Shown: piece after piece, positions 26,695-35,053 of the stretch
Layout of the letters: the number at the start of each line of letters is the position of its first letter
Position numbering within the stretch: the first letter of the stretch is position 1
NCBI GenBank assembly: GCA_016844935.1
Contig: JAERTK010000139.1
Location: 1 to 64,000, forward strand
Reading direction: 5' to 3'
Source of the DNA: Desulfobacteraceae bacterium
Lineage (GTDB): Bacteria; Desulfobacterota; DSM-4660; Desulfatiglandales; Desulfatiglandaceae
Length of the DNA: 64,000 nucleotides
Notes under the pieces: model-generated
What the model saw: the letters and a program-made list of their open reading frames with translations, nothing else
What the model was told of the DNA's origin: nothing
Database searches by the model: none
Made by a program: the position numbers and the translations under genes

Positions 26695-26982
26695 TTACAG
26701 CACCTCCTGATTTTGGTTATTGTTCCAGGGGTCCGATAAAAGACACAAGAGCTGCCCCACCCTGTCCGGTTTTTCGTTTTTAAGGATCTCACAACCCTCC
26801 TGCAATTTCTGAATACGGGGATCCTTCAAAATGTCATTTCCGTTTTCAGCCCTTTGGATTCTGTCCATTGCGGCAGCCGTTTCCAGAAGCGCGGATCGCA
26901 TATCCAGAAAATAGATTTCAAGCAGTTCTTCAGCCGTTTTGGGAGAGCCCAAAATCGGTTCTGCGGAATTCTCGATATTCAT
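26695..26982 (-). CDS. Small protein in the eboA position
   Basis: About 95 residues, acidic and helical, with AEELLEIYFLDMRSALLETAAAMDRI and a second helix pair around LQEGCEILKNEKPDRVGQLLCLL. Classic EboA is longer (over 200 residues, helical-repeat), so this may be a shortened form or an unrelated replacement. ATG 26982 is preferred because AAAAGGGAG is then about 6 nt away; an ATG 6 nt earlier touches that site. It sits between the UbiA gene (39-base gap) and eboB (3-base gap), so it is part of the operon. No catalytic motif is visible. Confidence 0.65.
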   Translation of the reverse strand: MNIENSAEPILGSPKTAEELLEIYFLDMRSALLETAAAMDRIQRAENGNDILKDPRIQKLQEGCEILKNEKPDRVGQLLCLLSDPWNNNQNQEVL

Positions 26983-27021
26983 TGTCATCTCCCTTTTGTT
27001 TGGATGCTTGAATCAATCCTT

Positions 27022-27918
27022 TCAGGTCACATATAAATAGCGTGAAAGAAACGTTGAAGGTAGTGCGCATAGAGCAACCGGAATCCCATAGGCCCACCCA
27101 TGAAGACCTGAAACATAGATGGCATCCAGCAGAGGGATTCCCAGTATCAGGAATTTTACGGCTCTCCCCACTCGCTGGGGCGCAGGCTTTAAAAGGCCGG
27201 CAATTAAGGCCGGCGCGGCAAAAACCACCAGAAGACCCATATAGATCAGGCAATCGGCGGCCAACTGCTGCGTCAGACTCAGGATCAGGACCATGGAGAG
27301 CACCAGCAAAAGACATCCCGAAACAACCCAACCTTTTCCCGAAAGCCCCCCCTCAACCTCGAAATGGCTCAGGGTTGTAAGAGCAAACACGTAGGTAAAC
27401 GATATCAATGGAAATACAATGGCGATCCCGGACCCGTGAAACGATAGACTCATGCCGAGCACCAGATTGGTTCCCCGGCAGGCGCCCATGGTGACCGGCC
27501 CCAAAACAGGCATATCTTTGGTGAACACATCATAGGAAACCGCCAGAAGCACCAGCAGAGATGCCACGAAAAGGCATGCCATTCCCGCCCAAAAGGCGCA
27601 GATGAGACCCAGTCCAAAAAAGACAAGGGATAATATGAAGGCTTCCGGCATTGACACCCTTCCGGACGGGATGGGTCGTTGCGGCCGCTCCAGAGCATCT
27701 TGCTTTCGGTCACAGACATCATTCAAGATGCACCCGCCGCCATAAATAAAAGATGTGGAAAGGAAAAGGGCCAGCAATTCCAGGGTGCCTATTTTCAACC
27801 CATTTACGATCAGGTATCCGGCCAGCACATCGGCGATGGATGTAAAAAGGTTCGGAAACCGCATCAGTTGGAGGTAGGCGAAGATCTTCTCTTTCAAATC
27901 CGTTTCCTCTGGTCCCAC
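27022..27918 (-). CDS. eboC: EboC: UbiA-like prenyltransferase-fold membrane protein
   Basis: About 298 residues with eight or nine membrane segments. The first Asp-rich motif of UbiA enzymes is intact (NDVCDRKQDALERPQRPIPSG), and a YDVFTKDMPVLGP segment stands in for the region before the second motif; the second DxxxD itself is not clear (FEVEGGLSGKG). This suggests binding of a prenyl-diphosphate-like group with altered chemistry. It is the first gene of a nine-gene series running to position 17038. GTG 27918 is the start. A good promoter lies 59 bases upstream at 27977-28005. In cyanobacteria the ebo UbiA protein is needed for precursor export. Confidence 0.87.
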   Translation of the reverse strand: MGPEETDLKEKIFAYLQLMRFPNLFTSIADVLAGYLIVNGLKIGTLELLALFLSTSFIYGGGCILNDVCDRKQDALERPQRPIPSGRVSMPEAFILSLVFFGLGLICAFWAGMACLFVASLLVLLAVSYDVFTKDMPVLGPVTMGACRGTNLVLGMSLSFHGSGIAIVFPLISFTYVFALTTLSHFEVEGGLSGKGWVVSGCLLLVLSMVLILSLTQQLAADCLIYMGLLVVFAAPALIAGLLKPAPQRVGRAVKFLILGIPLLDAIYVSGLHGWAYGIPVALCALPSTFLSRYLYVT

Positions 27919-27976
27919 TCTCTTGGTCGAAGGGAAATGCCGGACCTATTTTGTGAAGCCCGGATACGGGAACGTA

Positions 27977-28005
27977 GGTATAACAGAGTCTTTAAACTTT
28001 GACAA
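27977..28005 (-). promoter_or_regulatory. Probable sigma-70-type promoter of the ebo operon
   Basis: On the minus strand TTGTCA (5 of 6 to the -35 consensus) is followed after 17 bases by TATACC (4 of 6). Transcription would begin near 27970, giving a leader of about 50 bases before the eboC GTG. Only motif matching supports it. Confidence 0.5.
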
Positions 28006-28224
28006 TCTCGCATTTTTAACTAGGATAGCACCCGTGATACCGTTTCATCGTCATTTCCAGACCACCGGGAACGACAATGCGCACCCTTAAGGAAGTGGGG
28101 TCGGGCAAACCCCTTTTTTGAAACTGCATCCGAAGACGTTGAATATGTGTGTGCCTTGGAAAAAGAGACGTTCCCTTTCGGGGAAAAGAACATGAAATCA
28201 ATATTTTTCAGCCAATTATGTAAA

Positions 28225-28241
28225 GACCGGATTTTCCGGTC
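28225..28241 (+). promoter_or_regulatory. Hairpin just upstream of the hydrolase ribosome binding site
   Basis: GACCGGA (28225-28231) pairs perfectly with TCCGGTC (28235-28241) across a 3-base loop. It ends 2 bases before GGGAGGA, so in the mRNA it would lie next to the ribosome binding site and may affect initiation or mRNA stability; it could also be a protein-binding palindrome. The rest of the 27919-28256 spacer shows only the ebo promoter and no gene. Confidence 0.45.
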
Positions 28242-28256
28242 CAGGGAGGAATGAAA

Positions 28257-29072
28257 ATGCATGAAGAAAAAATGATCACGGCCCCTGACGGAATGGAATT
28301 GTTTCACATTAAAGACATGCCTGAAAACCCGAAGGCGATCATCGTCTTGGTCCATGGCCTTGCGGAACACTGCGGCAGATACGATTACGTGGTAAAAAAA
28401 CTGAACGAGTTTGGTTACGGGGCATATCGGTTCGACAACCGGGGGCATGGCCGCTCCGGCGGAAAACGGGGTTATCTGGATGATTTTCAAAAATTCATCG
28501 ACGACACCGACCTTTTCGTTGATCTTGCGAAAAAAGAAAATCCCCAAATACCCGTCTTCATGCTGGGTCACAGCATGGGGGGGTTCATTACGGCTGGATA
28601 CGGGTGCAAATACCCGGGAAAATTGAAAGGACAGGTTTTTTCAGGTCCCGTCATCATTGAACTGGACATCTTCGATCCCCTTAAGGAAATGGATGTAAAA
28701 AATGCCCCTGAAACGCCCATCCCCAATTCCCTTTCCGCCCTTATCTGCAGGGACCGGCGGGTGGTGGAGGATTACGAGAACGATCCGCTGGTCTTAAAGG
28801 AGACCACCCTGAAACTACTCACCAACGTGTTCATAGAAGGGGTCCAATGGCTCGGGGAAAACCTCAAGAATTACAATTACCCCTGCCTCATCCTCCACGG
28901 AGGGGACGACCAGATTGTGGACAAGGCTTCCGCCCGTTATCTCTATGAAAATACTGCATCGGAGGATAAAGACATCAAAATCTATGACGACTTTTTCCAT
29001 GAGATCTTAAACGAAGCCGAAAAAGATCAGGTTATAACGGATATTCAAGAATGGATTCAAAAGCGGATCTGA
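28257..29072 (+). CDS. Alpha/beta hydrolase (monoacylglycerol lipase-like)
   Basis: A cytosolic serine hydrolase of about 271 residues. The oxyanion strand VLVHGLAEHCGRYDYV, the RFDNRGHGRSGG loop, the nucleophile elbow GHSMGG, the acid ILHGGDDQIVD and the final His in DFFHEILNE are all in the expected order for the Hydrolase_4/monoacylglycerol lipase family. ATG 28257 is preferred since GGAGGA lies 7 nt upstream; an ATG 6 nt earlier is too close. It leads a plus-strand set (hydrolase, dehydratase-like, aldolase, reductase, IlvD), with a 54-base gap to the next gene, so it may release an ester- or lactone-linked substrate for that pathway. Confidence 0.85.
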   Translation: MHEEKMITAPDGMELFHIKDMPENPKAIIVLVHGLAEHCGRYDYVVKKLNEFGYGAYRFDNRGHGRSGGKRGYLDDFQKFIDDTDLFVDLAKKENPQIPVFMLGHSMGGFITAGYGCKYPGKLKGQVFSGPVIIELDIFDPLKEMDVKNAPETPIPNSLSALICRDRRVVEDYENDPLVLKETTLKLLTNVFIEGVQWLGENLKNYNYPCLILHGGDDQIVDKASARYLYENTASEDKDIKIYDDFFHEILNEAEKDQVITDIQEWIQKRI

Positions 29073-29126
29073 ACCATTTATTTTAACGGCATTCTGATAT
29101 GTATGAATGAAAAACAAGGAGACACC

Positions 29127-30596
29127 ATGAAGCTGAAAACCGGCCCCGAATATATGGAAAGCCTCAAACAACTCAATCCAAAAATCTATTATAAAGGGAA
29201 ACGGATTGAGGATGTCACCACACATCCCGCCACAGCTCCGCACGTTCGGGCTGCCGCCATGACCTATGCGCTGGCAAGCGACGAAGAATACAAGGATCTG
29301 GCAACCACCACATCCCATCTGACGGGAAGGCCCATCAGCCGCTTTACCCATGTGCATCAAAACATTGAAGACCTCATTAAAAAGGTCAAACTCCTGCGGG
29401 TCCTGGGGCAAAAAACCGCCACCTGCTTCCAGCGGTGCGTCGGCTTTGACGGCATCAACGCCACCTATTCGGTGCTTTACGAAGTGGATCAAAAAAACGG
29501 CACCGACTATCTGGAACGGTTCAAAAAATGGTTGATCCATGTTCAAGACGACAACATCATGGTGGTGGGCGCCATGACCGATCCCAAGGGGGACCGCTCC
29601 AAAGGGCCCGCGGACCAGCCGGATCCCGACCAGTATGTGCATGTGGTGGAGCGCCGGGAGGACGGCATTGTCATTCGCGGTGCCAAACTCCACATGACGG
29701 GAGCCGTCAACTCCCATGAGATTCTGGTGATGCCCACAACCGCCATGGACGAGCGTTCCAAAGACTATGCGGTGGTCTGCGCCGTACCCGTGGATGCACC
29801 GGGGATCACCATGATCTTCGGACGTCAGGCCAACGACGACCGGCGGGACAATCTGGAACGGATCGATGTGGGTAAACCGTCCTTCGGAGCCGTGGGTGGG
29901 GAGGCGGTCATTGTTTTTGAGGACGTGTTCATCCCCAATGAAAGGGTGTTCATGGACGGGCAGACCGATTTTACCGGCGATCTGGTGTTCCGGTTCGCCG
30001 CTCACCACCGGGCCAATTACGGTGCCTGTAAAACCGGGCTCATGGATGTTTTGACCGGTGCCGTCACCTATCTGGCCCAGATCCAGGGAACCGCCAAAGC
30101 ATCCCATGTAAGGGACAAGGTAACCGAGATGGTCCATCTCTCCGAAACCCTTTACAGTTCGTCCATCGCCTGTTCAGCCGAAGGCACCCCCACACCTTCC
30201 GGGGCCTACATGGTGGATACCATGCTGGCCAATGTGTGCAAGCACAATGTCACCCGCTTTCATTTTGAGGTGGCGAGACTGGCCCTGGACCTGGCCGGTG
30301 GTTTTATCGCCACACTGCCCAGTGAATATGACCTCGAAAGCGAGGAAGTCGGTCATCTGGTTAAAAAGTATTTCTCCGGTGTGGAGGGGATTCCCACCGA
30401 ACAGCGTATCAAGATCGCCCGGCTCATCGAAGCCATGACCGGTGGAACCGCCCTGGTGGAATCCATGCACGGAGCCGGTTCCCCGCAGGCCCAGCGGGTC
30501 ATGATATTCCGGGAAGCGGACTTACTCAAGAAAGTAAAGTTTGCAAAAGCCCTTTTGGGAATCCCTGGAAAAGAAAAGAGAGGAAACCATGTTTAG
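29127..30596 (+). CDS. 4-hydroxybutyryl-CoA dehydratase-family flavo/4Fe-4S protein
   Basis: The HpaB/AbfD superfamily has flavin monooxygenases and radical-type dehydratases. This 489-residue protein carries the AbfD cluster ligands: Cys100 and Cys104 (TATCFQRCVG), His294 and Cys301 (HHRANYGACK), at the spacings known for 4-hydroxybutyryl-CoA dehydratase (C99, C103, H292, C299), including the Lys after the last Cys. HMTGAVNSHEILVMPT and the flavin-domain strands also match. It should eliminate water from an unactivated beta-C-H position through a ketyl-type radical. ATG 29127 has AAGGAGA 6 nt upstream. The next gene overlaps by 8 bases. No CoA ligase is nearby, so the substrate may differ from 4-hydroxybutyryl-CoA. 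Confidence 0.85.
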   Translation: MKLKTGPEYMESLKQLNPKIYYKGKRIEDVTTHPATAPHVRAAAMTYALASDEEYKDLATTTSHLTGRPISRFTHVHQNIEDLIKKVKLLRVLGQKTATCFQRCVGFDGINATYSVLYEVDQKNGTDYLERFKKWLIHVQDDNIMVVGAMTDPKGDRSKGPADQPDPDQYVHVVERREDGIVIRGAKLHMTGAVNSHEILVMPTTAMDERSKDYAVVCAVPVDAPGITMIFGRQANDDRRDNLERIDVGKPSFGAVGGEAVIVFEDVFIPNERVFMDGQTDFTGDLVFRFAAHHRANYGACKTGLMDVLTGAVTYLAQIQGTAKASHVRDKVTEMVHLSETLYSSSIACSAEGTPTPSGAYMVDTMLANVCKHNVTRFHFEVARLALDLAGGFIATLPSEYDLESEEVGHLVKKYFSGVEGIPTEQRIKIARLIEAMTGGTALVESMHGAGSPQAQRVMIFREADLLKKVKFAKALLGIPGKEKRGNHV

Positions 30597-31494
30597 ACCG
30601 GCGGGTGTTTATGTTGCCATGCTGACCCCTTTTGAACAGGACGGTGCTATTCATGAACTGGAAATGCGCCGGATGGTGGATTTTCAGATAAGACGCGGTG
30701 TGGACGGGCTGTTCCCCGTCAGTTCCGTTGGCGAATACATCCACATGAGCCGTCATGAAAAGATGGCCCTCATGGAAATGGTCCATGACCAGGCAAAAGG
30801 CCGTGTGCCCGTTACCCCGGGTGTGGGCAGCAGCCATCCGGAAGAAGCTATTTTTCTTGCAGAGCATGCCAAAGCCATCGGTTGCGACGGGGTGGTAATT
30901 GCGCCGCCCTATTTTTTCCCCCTTTCTCAAAACATGATCGAACAATATTTTGAAACCATCATCGATGCCGTGGATATTCCCGTCATCATTTACAACATTC
31001 CCCTCTTCACACAACCTTTAAGCTATGATCTTGTCAAACGACTGGCCCGAAAACCGAACGTGGTCGCCATGAAAGACAGCAGCGGCAGCATGGTGGATTT
31101 CCTTCATTTTATGGATAAGGTTCGAATGGAGGACGGGGAAATGAATTTCTTGACCGGCAGGGAAGAGACACTTCTACCGTGCCTGATGATGGGCGGAAAG
31201 GGGTGCATGACCGCAATAGCGGGGGTTCTGCCGGAAGTGATGGTTGAAATCTACCAATGCTTTTTATCTAAGGATTATGAAAGGGCCAGAGAACGACAGT
31301 TCTCCATCCTTCAAGCCATTGGAAATATGTTCGCCCTCCCGTTTCCCTTGGGATTCAAAATTGCCATGGAGTTGCGGGGCTTTCACATGGGTCCCGCGAA
31401 ACAACCTCTTTCCGATGCGGATCAATCACAGTTCAATACCATGAAAGAAAACCTTCGAAAAGTTCTGCAACCCATTATCGAACCCTTGGAATAA
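30589..31494 (+). CDS. DHDPS/NAL-family class I aldolase
   Basis: A pyruvate-type Schiff-base lyase of 301 residues, the normal family length. VAMLTPFEQDGAIH is the first strand, GEYIHMSRHEK follows the GxxGE loop (here SSVGEY), YNIPLFTQ holds the proton-shuttling Tyr, and VAMKDSSG the Schiff-base Lys. The family includes dihydrodipicolinate synthase, N-acetylneuraminate lyase and 2-keto-3-deoxy-sugar-acid aldolases. Its place between a radical dehydratase, a HIBADH-type reductase and an IlvD/Edd dehydratase favours a sugar-acid aldolase that makes pyruvate and an aldehyde. ATG 30589 (AGAGGAAACC upstream) overlaps the end of the previous gene. Confidence 0.85.
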   Translation: MFRPAGVYVAMLTPFEQDGAIHELEMRRMVDFQIRRGVDGLFPVSSVGEYIHMSRHEKMALMEMVHDQAKGRVPVTPGVGSSHPEEAIFLAEHAKAIGCDGVVIAPPYFFPLSQNMIEQYFETIIDAVDIPVIIYNIPLFTQPLSYDLVKRLARKPNVVAMKDSSGSMVDFLHFMDKVRMEDGEMNFLTGREETLLPCLMMGGKGCMTAIAGVLPEVMVEIYQCFLSKDYERARERQFSILQAIGNMFALPFPLGFKIAMELRGFHMGPAKQPLSDADQSQFNTMKENLRKVLQPIIEPLE

Positions 31495-31564
31495 GCGCAA
31501 CTGCGGTTTGAGAGGCCATGCTGAGCCTTTCAAACCGCCGATGAATAGAGGGGAGGGAAAACAC

Positions 31565-32470
31565 ATGGGGGAAAAAATCGGCTTCATCGGCCTTGGAGAG
31601 ATGGGAAAATGGATGGCACGAAATATCCTGAAGGCCGGATTCAACCTGACGGTTCTGGACATGAACCCGGAGGCCGTTAAATTTCTGACGGATCAGGGGG
31701 CAGGATCTGCCGCCACACCGGAAGAACTGGCGGCATCGGTGGATTGGATATTTCTAAGCCTACCCAGTACAGCCGTGGTGGAAAAGGTGATTTTTGGCGC
31801 ATCGGGAATTGTTAAAGGGGCCCCCACCGGAACTTTGGTTGTTGACTGCGGCACCACCGGTTATCTTCCCACTCTGGACTTTGAAAAGCGGCTGAAAGAG
31901 CGGGGCGTGGGGTTTGCCGACGCCCCGGTTTCCGGTATGGCGGCCCGGGCCAAAGAAGGGACACTGACGGTGATTTTCGGAGGAAACAACGCGGTGTTTG
32001 ACCAGATCAAGCCGGTGCTGGACGTGATGAGTAACAAGGTGCTCCATATGGGAAAAGCGGGAAACGGACAGTTGACCAAATTGGTCAATCAACTCCTTTT
32101 TAACGTAAGTTGTGCAGCCGTAGCGGAAATGATGCCCATGTCGGCCAAACTGGGACTAGATCCCGAAAAGGTCACTGAAGTGATCACATCGGGAACGGGC
32201 CGCAGTTTTGCCGCAGAGTTTTTTGCGCCTTTGGCCCTGGACGGCATCTTTGACAAAGGGTACCCCCTCAAACATGCCTACAAAGATATGGTCAGCGCGT
32301 CCGAAATTTCGGCCCGCCATAAAATTCCACTGCCCATGGTCCAGGCATGCACCACCACCTACCAAATGGCCCTGGCCGAAGGGCTTGGAGACCAGGGAAA
32401 AGGGGCCATGATGAAGGTATTTGAAAAGCTCCTGGGCGTAAAATTCAGAAGGAACGAGGGAACGGCATAA
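31565..32470 (+). CDS. HIBADH-family 3-hydroxyacid dehydrogenase (tartronate-semialdehyde-reductase-like)
   Basis: An NAD(P)-dependent oxidoreductase of 301 residues. The Rossmann start IGFIGLGEMGKWMARNILKAG is followed by the substrate-binding DAPVSGMAARAKEGTLTVIFGG loop and the catalytic-lysine helix GKAGNGQLTKLVNQLL. Relatives reduce tartronate semialdehyde, oxidise 3-hydroxyisobutyrate or reduce 2-formylglutarate-type aldehydes. Next to the aldolase and IlvD genes, reduction of an aldehyde acid is likely. GAGGGGAGGG lies 8 nt before ATG 31565; a 70-base gap separates it from the aldolase gene. Confidence 0.87.
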   Translation: MGEKIGFIGLGEMGKWMARNILKAGFNLTVLDMNPEAVKFLTDQGAGSAATPEELAASVDWIFLSLPSTAVVEKVIFGASGIVKGAPTGTLVVDCGTTGYLPTLDFEKRLKERGVGFADAPVSGMAARAKEGTLTVIFGGNNAVFDQIKPVLDVMSNKVLHMGKAGNGQLTKLVNQLLFNVSCAAVAEMMPMSAKLGLDPEKVTEVITSGTGRSFAAEFFAPLALDGIFDKGYPLKHAYKDMVSASEISARHKIPLPMVQACTTTYQMALAEGLGDQGKGAMMKVFEKLLGVKFRRNEGTA

Positions 32471-32519
32471 TGACGGACAGTTATTTTATGTTCAGCCTGT
32501 TTTTGAGGAGGTTTAGAAG

Positions 32520-34211
32520 ATGGAAAAAAGAGGATTGAGAAGCAGAAAGATCCTAAGAGGCGTGGAAAACAGTATGTATCGGGCCCTTTATAAGAGTATG
32601 GGGTACTCAAACGATGATCTGTCCAGACCCATGATCGGTATTGCCAACTCGTGGAACACCCTGGTACCGGGGCATTTCAATCTGAATCAGGTGAGTGAGC
32701 ACGTCAAATGGGGGATCTACCGCGCAGGCGGCACCCCGGTGGAGTTCGGCGTCATCGGGGCCTGCGACGGCGTGGCCAACGGCAATGACGGGATGCACTA
32801 TATTCTTCCTTCCCGGGAGGTGATCTGCAATTCAGTGGAGATCTGTGTCCAAGCCCACAGTCTGGATGCCATTGTCCTGCTGGCATCCTGCGATAAGATC
32901 GTTCCGGGCATGCTCATGGCCGCGGCCCGGCTGGACATTCCCGCCATTATGGTCCATGGGGGAGCCATGGCCGGCGGTGTTGAATTCGACGGCCGAAAAA
33001 CGGACCTGACCTCCATTGACGAGGCATTGGGAATGTTCAAGGCCGGCAAAATCGCTGAAAAGGAATTCAGCGCTCTGGAAGACTTGGCCTGCCCTTCATG
33101 CGGCTCCTGTGCTTTCTTGGGGACTGCCAACACCATGTGCTGTCTGACGGAAGCCATGGGCATGTCCCTTCCCGGAGGGGCTTTGATACCGGCAACCCAT
33201 TCAGACAGGCTGCGGGAGGCCAGGGCAACGGGTACCGCGATCTGCAACCTGGTGGAAAAAGATATCTCCGCCAGAAGAATCATCAATGAAAAATCTTTGG
33301 AAAACGCCGTCAGGGTGTGCATGGGCATCAGCGGTTCCACCAATGCAGTTCTCCACCTGTCGGCCATCGCCTATGAAGCGGAAGTGGAAATGGATATTTT
33401 GGACACCTTTGAAAAATTCAACATGACCACTCCCCACGTGGCAAAGGTGAACCCTGCCGCCAAATGGGATATGGAGGATTTCTGGAAGGCCGGCGGCATT
33501 CCGCGAGTCATGGATTGCCTGAGCCCGTTGCTTCACAGAGACGTCATGACTTGTACCGGGAGGACCGTCTCTGAAAACCTCGAATCCCAACGCTACCCTT
33601 TTCCGGAAAACAGCGAAATCATCAAGCCCCTGGAACAACCCTTCGGGCATATGGGGGGGGTTGCCGTTTTGCGGGGAAATCTGGCTCCGGATACGGGAAT
33701 CAGCAAGCCGGGCGCCATCGACCCATCGCTGTTTCAGTTTTCCGGGAAGGCCAGGGTGTTCGATTCCGAGGATGCGGCCAATAAGGCCATCCTTGAAAAA
33801 GGTATTCGGGAAGGAGATGTGGTGGTCATCCGTTATGAAGGACCCAAAGGGGGCCCGGGAATGCGGGAAATGTACAAGGCCATGAAATATCTCTACGGCT
33901 TGGGCCTGAACAAATCCACGGCCTTGATCACCGATGGCCGTTTTTCCGGTACCAACAACGGTTGTTTTGTGGGGCACATCTCCCCAGAGGCGGCCGAAGG
34001 CGGGCCCATTGCCATTGTAAAGGACGGGGATGAGATCAGTATTGATGTTGAAAAGGGAACCCTTCATCTGAACGTTTCCCAAGAAGAGATCAAGGAAAGA
34101 TTCGAAGGTTGGGAACCACCCGAACCCAAGTTCAAGAGGGGTTATCTGGAGCTGTACTCAAGACTGGCATCCTCAGCGGCGGAGGGTGCGGTCATTAAGA
34201 GCCGCCCGTGA
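32520..34211 (+). CDS. IlvD/Edd-family Fe-S dehydratase (sugar-acid dehydratase or dihydroxyacid dehydratase)
   Basis: A 563-residue lyase that removes water from a 2,3-dihydroxyacid. Cluster Cys positions are seen at C82 (GACDG), C124 (LASCDK) and C191/C194/C197 (CPSCGSC), and ITDGRFSG...GHISPEAAEGGPIA forms the conserved C-terminal region with the catalytic Ser. The family covers dihydroxyacid dehydratase, 6-phosphogluconate dehydratase and pentonate/gluconate dehydratases. Being next to a DHDPS-type aldolase, it is more likely to be a sugar-acid dehydratase than IlvD; no other isoleucine/valine gene is close. GAGGAGG 8 nt before ATG 32520 is a good ribosome binding site. The downstream DNA is scarred. 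Confidence 0.83.
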   Translation: MEKRGLRSRKILRGVENSMYRALYKSMGYSNDDLSRPMIGIANSWNTLVPGHFNLNQVSEHVKWGIYRAGGTPVEFGVIGACDGVANGNDGMHYILPSREVICNSVEICVQAHSLDAIVLLASCDKIVPGMLMAAARLDIPAIMVHGGAMAGGVEFDGRKTDLTSIDEALGMFKAGKIAEKEFSALEDLACPSCGSCAFLGTANTMCCLTEAMGMSLPGGALIPATHSDRLREARATGTAICNLVEKDISARRIINEKSLENAVRVCMGISGSTNAVLHLSAIAYEAEVEMDILDTFEKFNMTTPHVAKVNPAAKWDMEDFWKAGGIPRVMDCLSPLLHRDVMTCTGRTVSENLESQRYPFPENSEIIKPLEQPFGHMGGVAVLRGNLAPDTGISKPGAIDPSLFQFSGKARVFDSEDAANKAILEKGIREGDVVVIRYEGPKGGPGMREMYKAMKYLYGLGLNKSTALITDGRFSGTNNGCFVGHISPEAAEGGPIAIVKDGDEISIDVEKGTLHLNVSQEEIKERFEGWEPPEPKFKRGYLELYSRLASSAAEGAVIKSRP

Positions 34212-34270
34212 TGAGTCACTTTTTTTGTTTCCGGAACAATCTTGACTCGCTACCCTTTCCGCTCAATTTC

Positions 34271-34417
34271 TGTCGGTATGCCGGCTGGGTTATTCTGGTC
34301 AAAAACAGGTGGGATGTTAAGAAGAGTTGTAGGAAAGTGAACAGAATTCTTTCAGGGCTCAAGCTGGAGAAAGCTGGGGACAAAGCCTTCATAGGCAAAA
34401 TTGAAAGAGGGCCATAA
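34271..34417 (+). pseudogene. Group II intron-type reverse transcriptase remnant
   Basis: In frame the stretch reads RYAGWVILVKNRW, then KVNRILSGLKLEKAGDKAFI and GKIERG before a stop. This matches the palm-to-thumb part of group II intron reverse transcriptases (Y-x-D-D-W-V-I-L, LNELKLEKHPDKTFIGRIERGFDFLGY). The catalytic YADD-like motif is changed to YAGW, and everything after GKIERG is gone. The break falls on AAAGAGGG (34404-34411), shared with the broken SnoaL-like gene on the other strand. No intron RNA domain V was found. It is a dead fragment left by an insertion and deletion. Confidence 0.7.
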
Positions 34418-34496
34418 CGCCTTCGAGGTCATGATTGTCCCAAGCGAAATTCCAGTGTTTTAATTCTTTTTCGATTTCATCCCTTGAAAGTGGCAT
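34389..34496 (-). pseudogene. 5' end of a SnoaL/ketosteroid-isomerase-like gene
   Basis: On the minus strand the frame begins MPLSRDEIEKELKHWNFAWD and continues NHDLEGVMALF, the first helix pair of NTF2-like SnoaL proteins, where the next residues should read like HDDVVFE. Instead the frame runs into reverse-transcriptase sequence and stops after 35 codons. The start is 22 bases after the cyclase fragment on the same strand, so both belonged to one operon. The break coincides with the end of the reverse-transcriptase remnant. Confidence 0.6.
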
Positions 34497-34518
34497 TTCC
34501 TGGTCCTTTCCTGGACCC

Positions 34519-34986
34519 TTACTCATCGATCATCGCCACGGCACGTGTCCACCCGGCTGATGCCTTTTTTACATTCACGGGAAAACAGACAATGTGGAAA
34601 CCGTTCGCAGGAAGAGACTCCAGATTGTGCAGTTTTTCCAGATGGCAGTACCCGATTTCACGACCGGCCTTGTGCCCTTCCCAGATAATATCTGGATCAT
34701 GTGTTTCAGCAAACTTTTGGGCCGTGTATAGAAAAGGGGCGTCCCAGGACCAGGCATCTGTCCCGGTTACGCGTACGCCCTGTTTCAACAGACACAGGGT
34801 AGCCTCCCGGCCCATGCCGCAACCTGCTACGACGTAGTCATCGTGCCCAAAAGCAGAACCGGCCCGTGTATTCACCACGACAATATCGTAGGGTTCAATC
34901 TTGTGACCGATTCGGCTCAACTCCGCTTCCACATCAGCAGCGGTCGCTACATAGCCATCCTCGAAATGTCGACAGGTACAGCCAAT
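34519..34986 (-). pseudogene. 5'-truncated cyclase-family (kynurenine formamidase-like) gene
   Basis: The frame encodes CRHFEDGYVATAADVEAEL, then VNTRAGSAFGHDDYVVAGCG, REATLCLLKQGVRVTGTDAW and EIGYCHLEKLHNL ending in SAGWTRAVAMIDE. This is the C-terminal half of a cyclase/metal-dependent hydrolase of the kynurenine formamidase type. The N-terminal half with the HxGTHxDxPxH metal motif is absent; an in-frame TAG stands at 34987-34989. A GTG at 34932 could still start a 137-residue product, but it would lack the active site. The truncation faces the small inverted-repeat element at 35054, about 65 bases away. Confidence 0.75.
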
Positions 34987-35053
34987 CTACATTACAAGAA
35001 ATATCATGTCAAAACATCTCGGGAGATGGGATGGACGTGACTGACACGGTTAG

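Noticed and set aside
29007-30137. Long minus-strand open frame of 376 codons opposite the 4-hydroxybutyryl-CoA dehydratase-like gene
   Set aside because: It has no recognisable domain, is rich in His and Gly as an antisense of codon-biased DNA, and lies opposite a gene with clear family motifs.
28257-34211. Nicotinate-fermentation pathway (molybdenum dehydrogenase plus HIBADH-type reductase)
   Set aside because: The enamidase, methyleneglutarate mutase and dimethylmalate lyase genes expected for that route are absent, and an aldolase and IlvD-type dehydratase are present instead.
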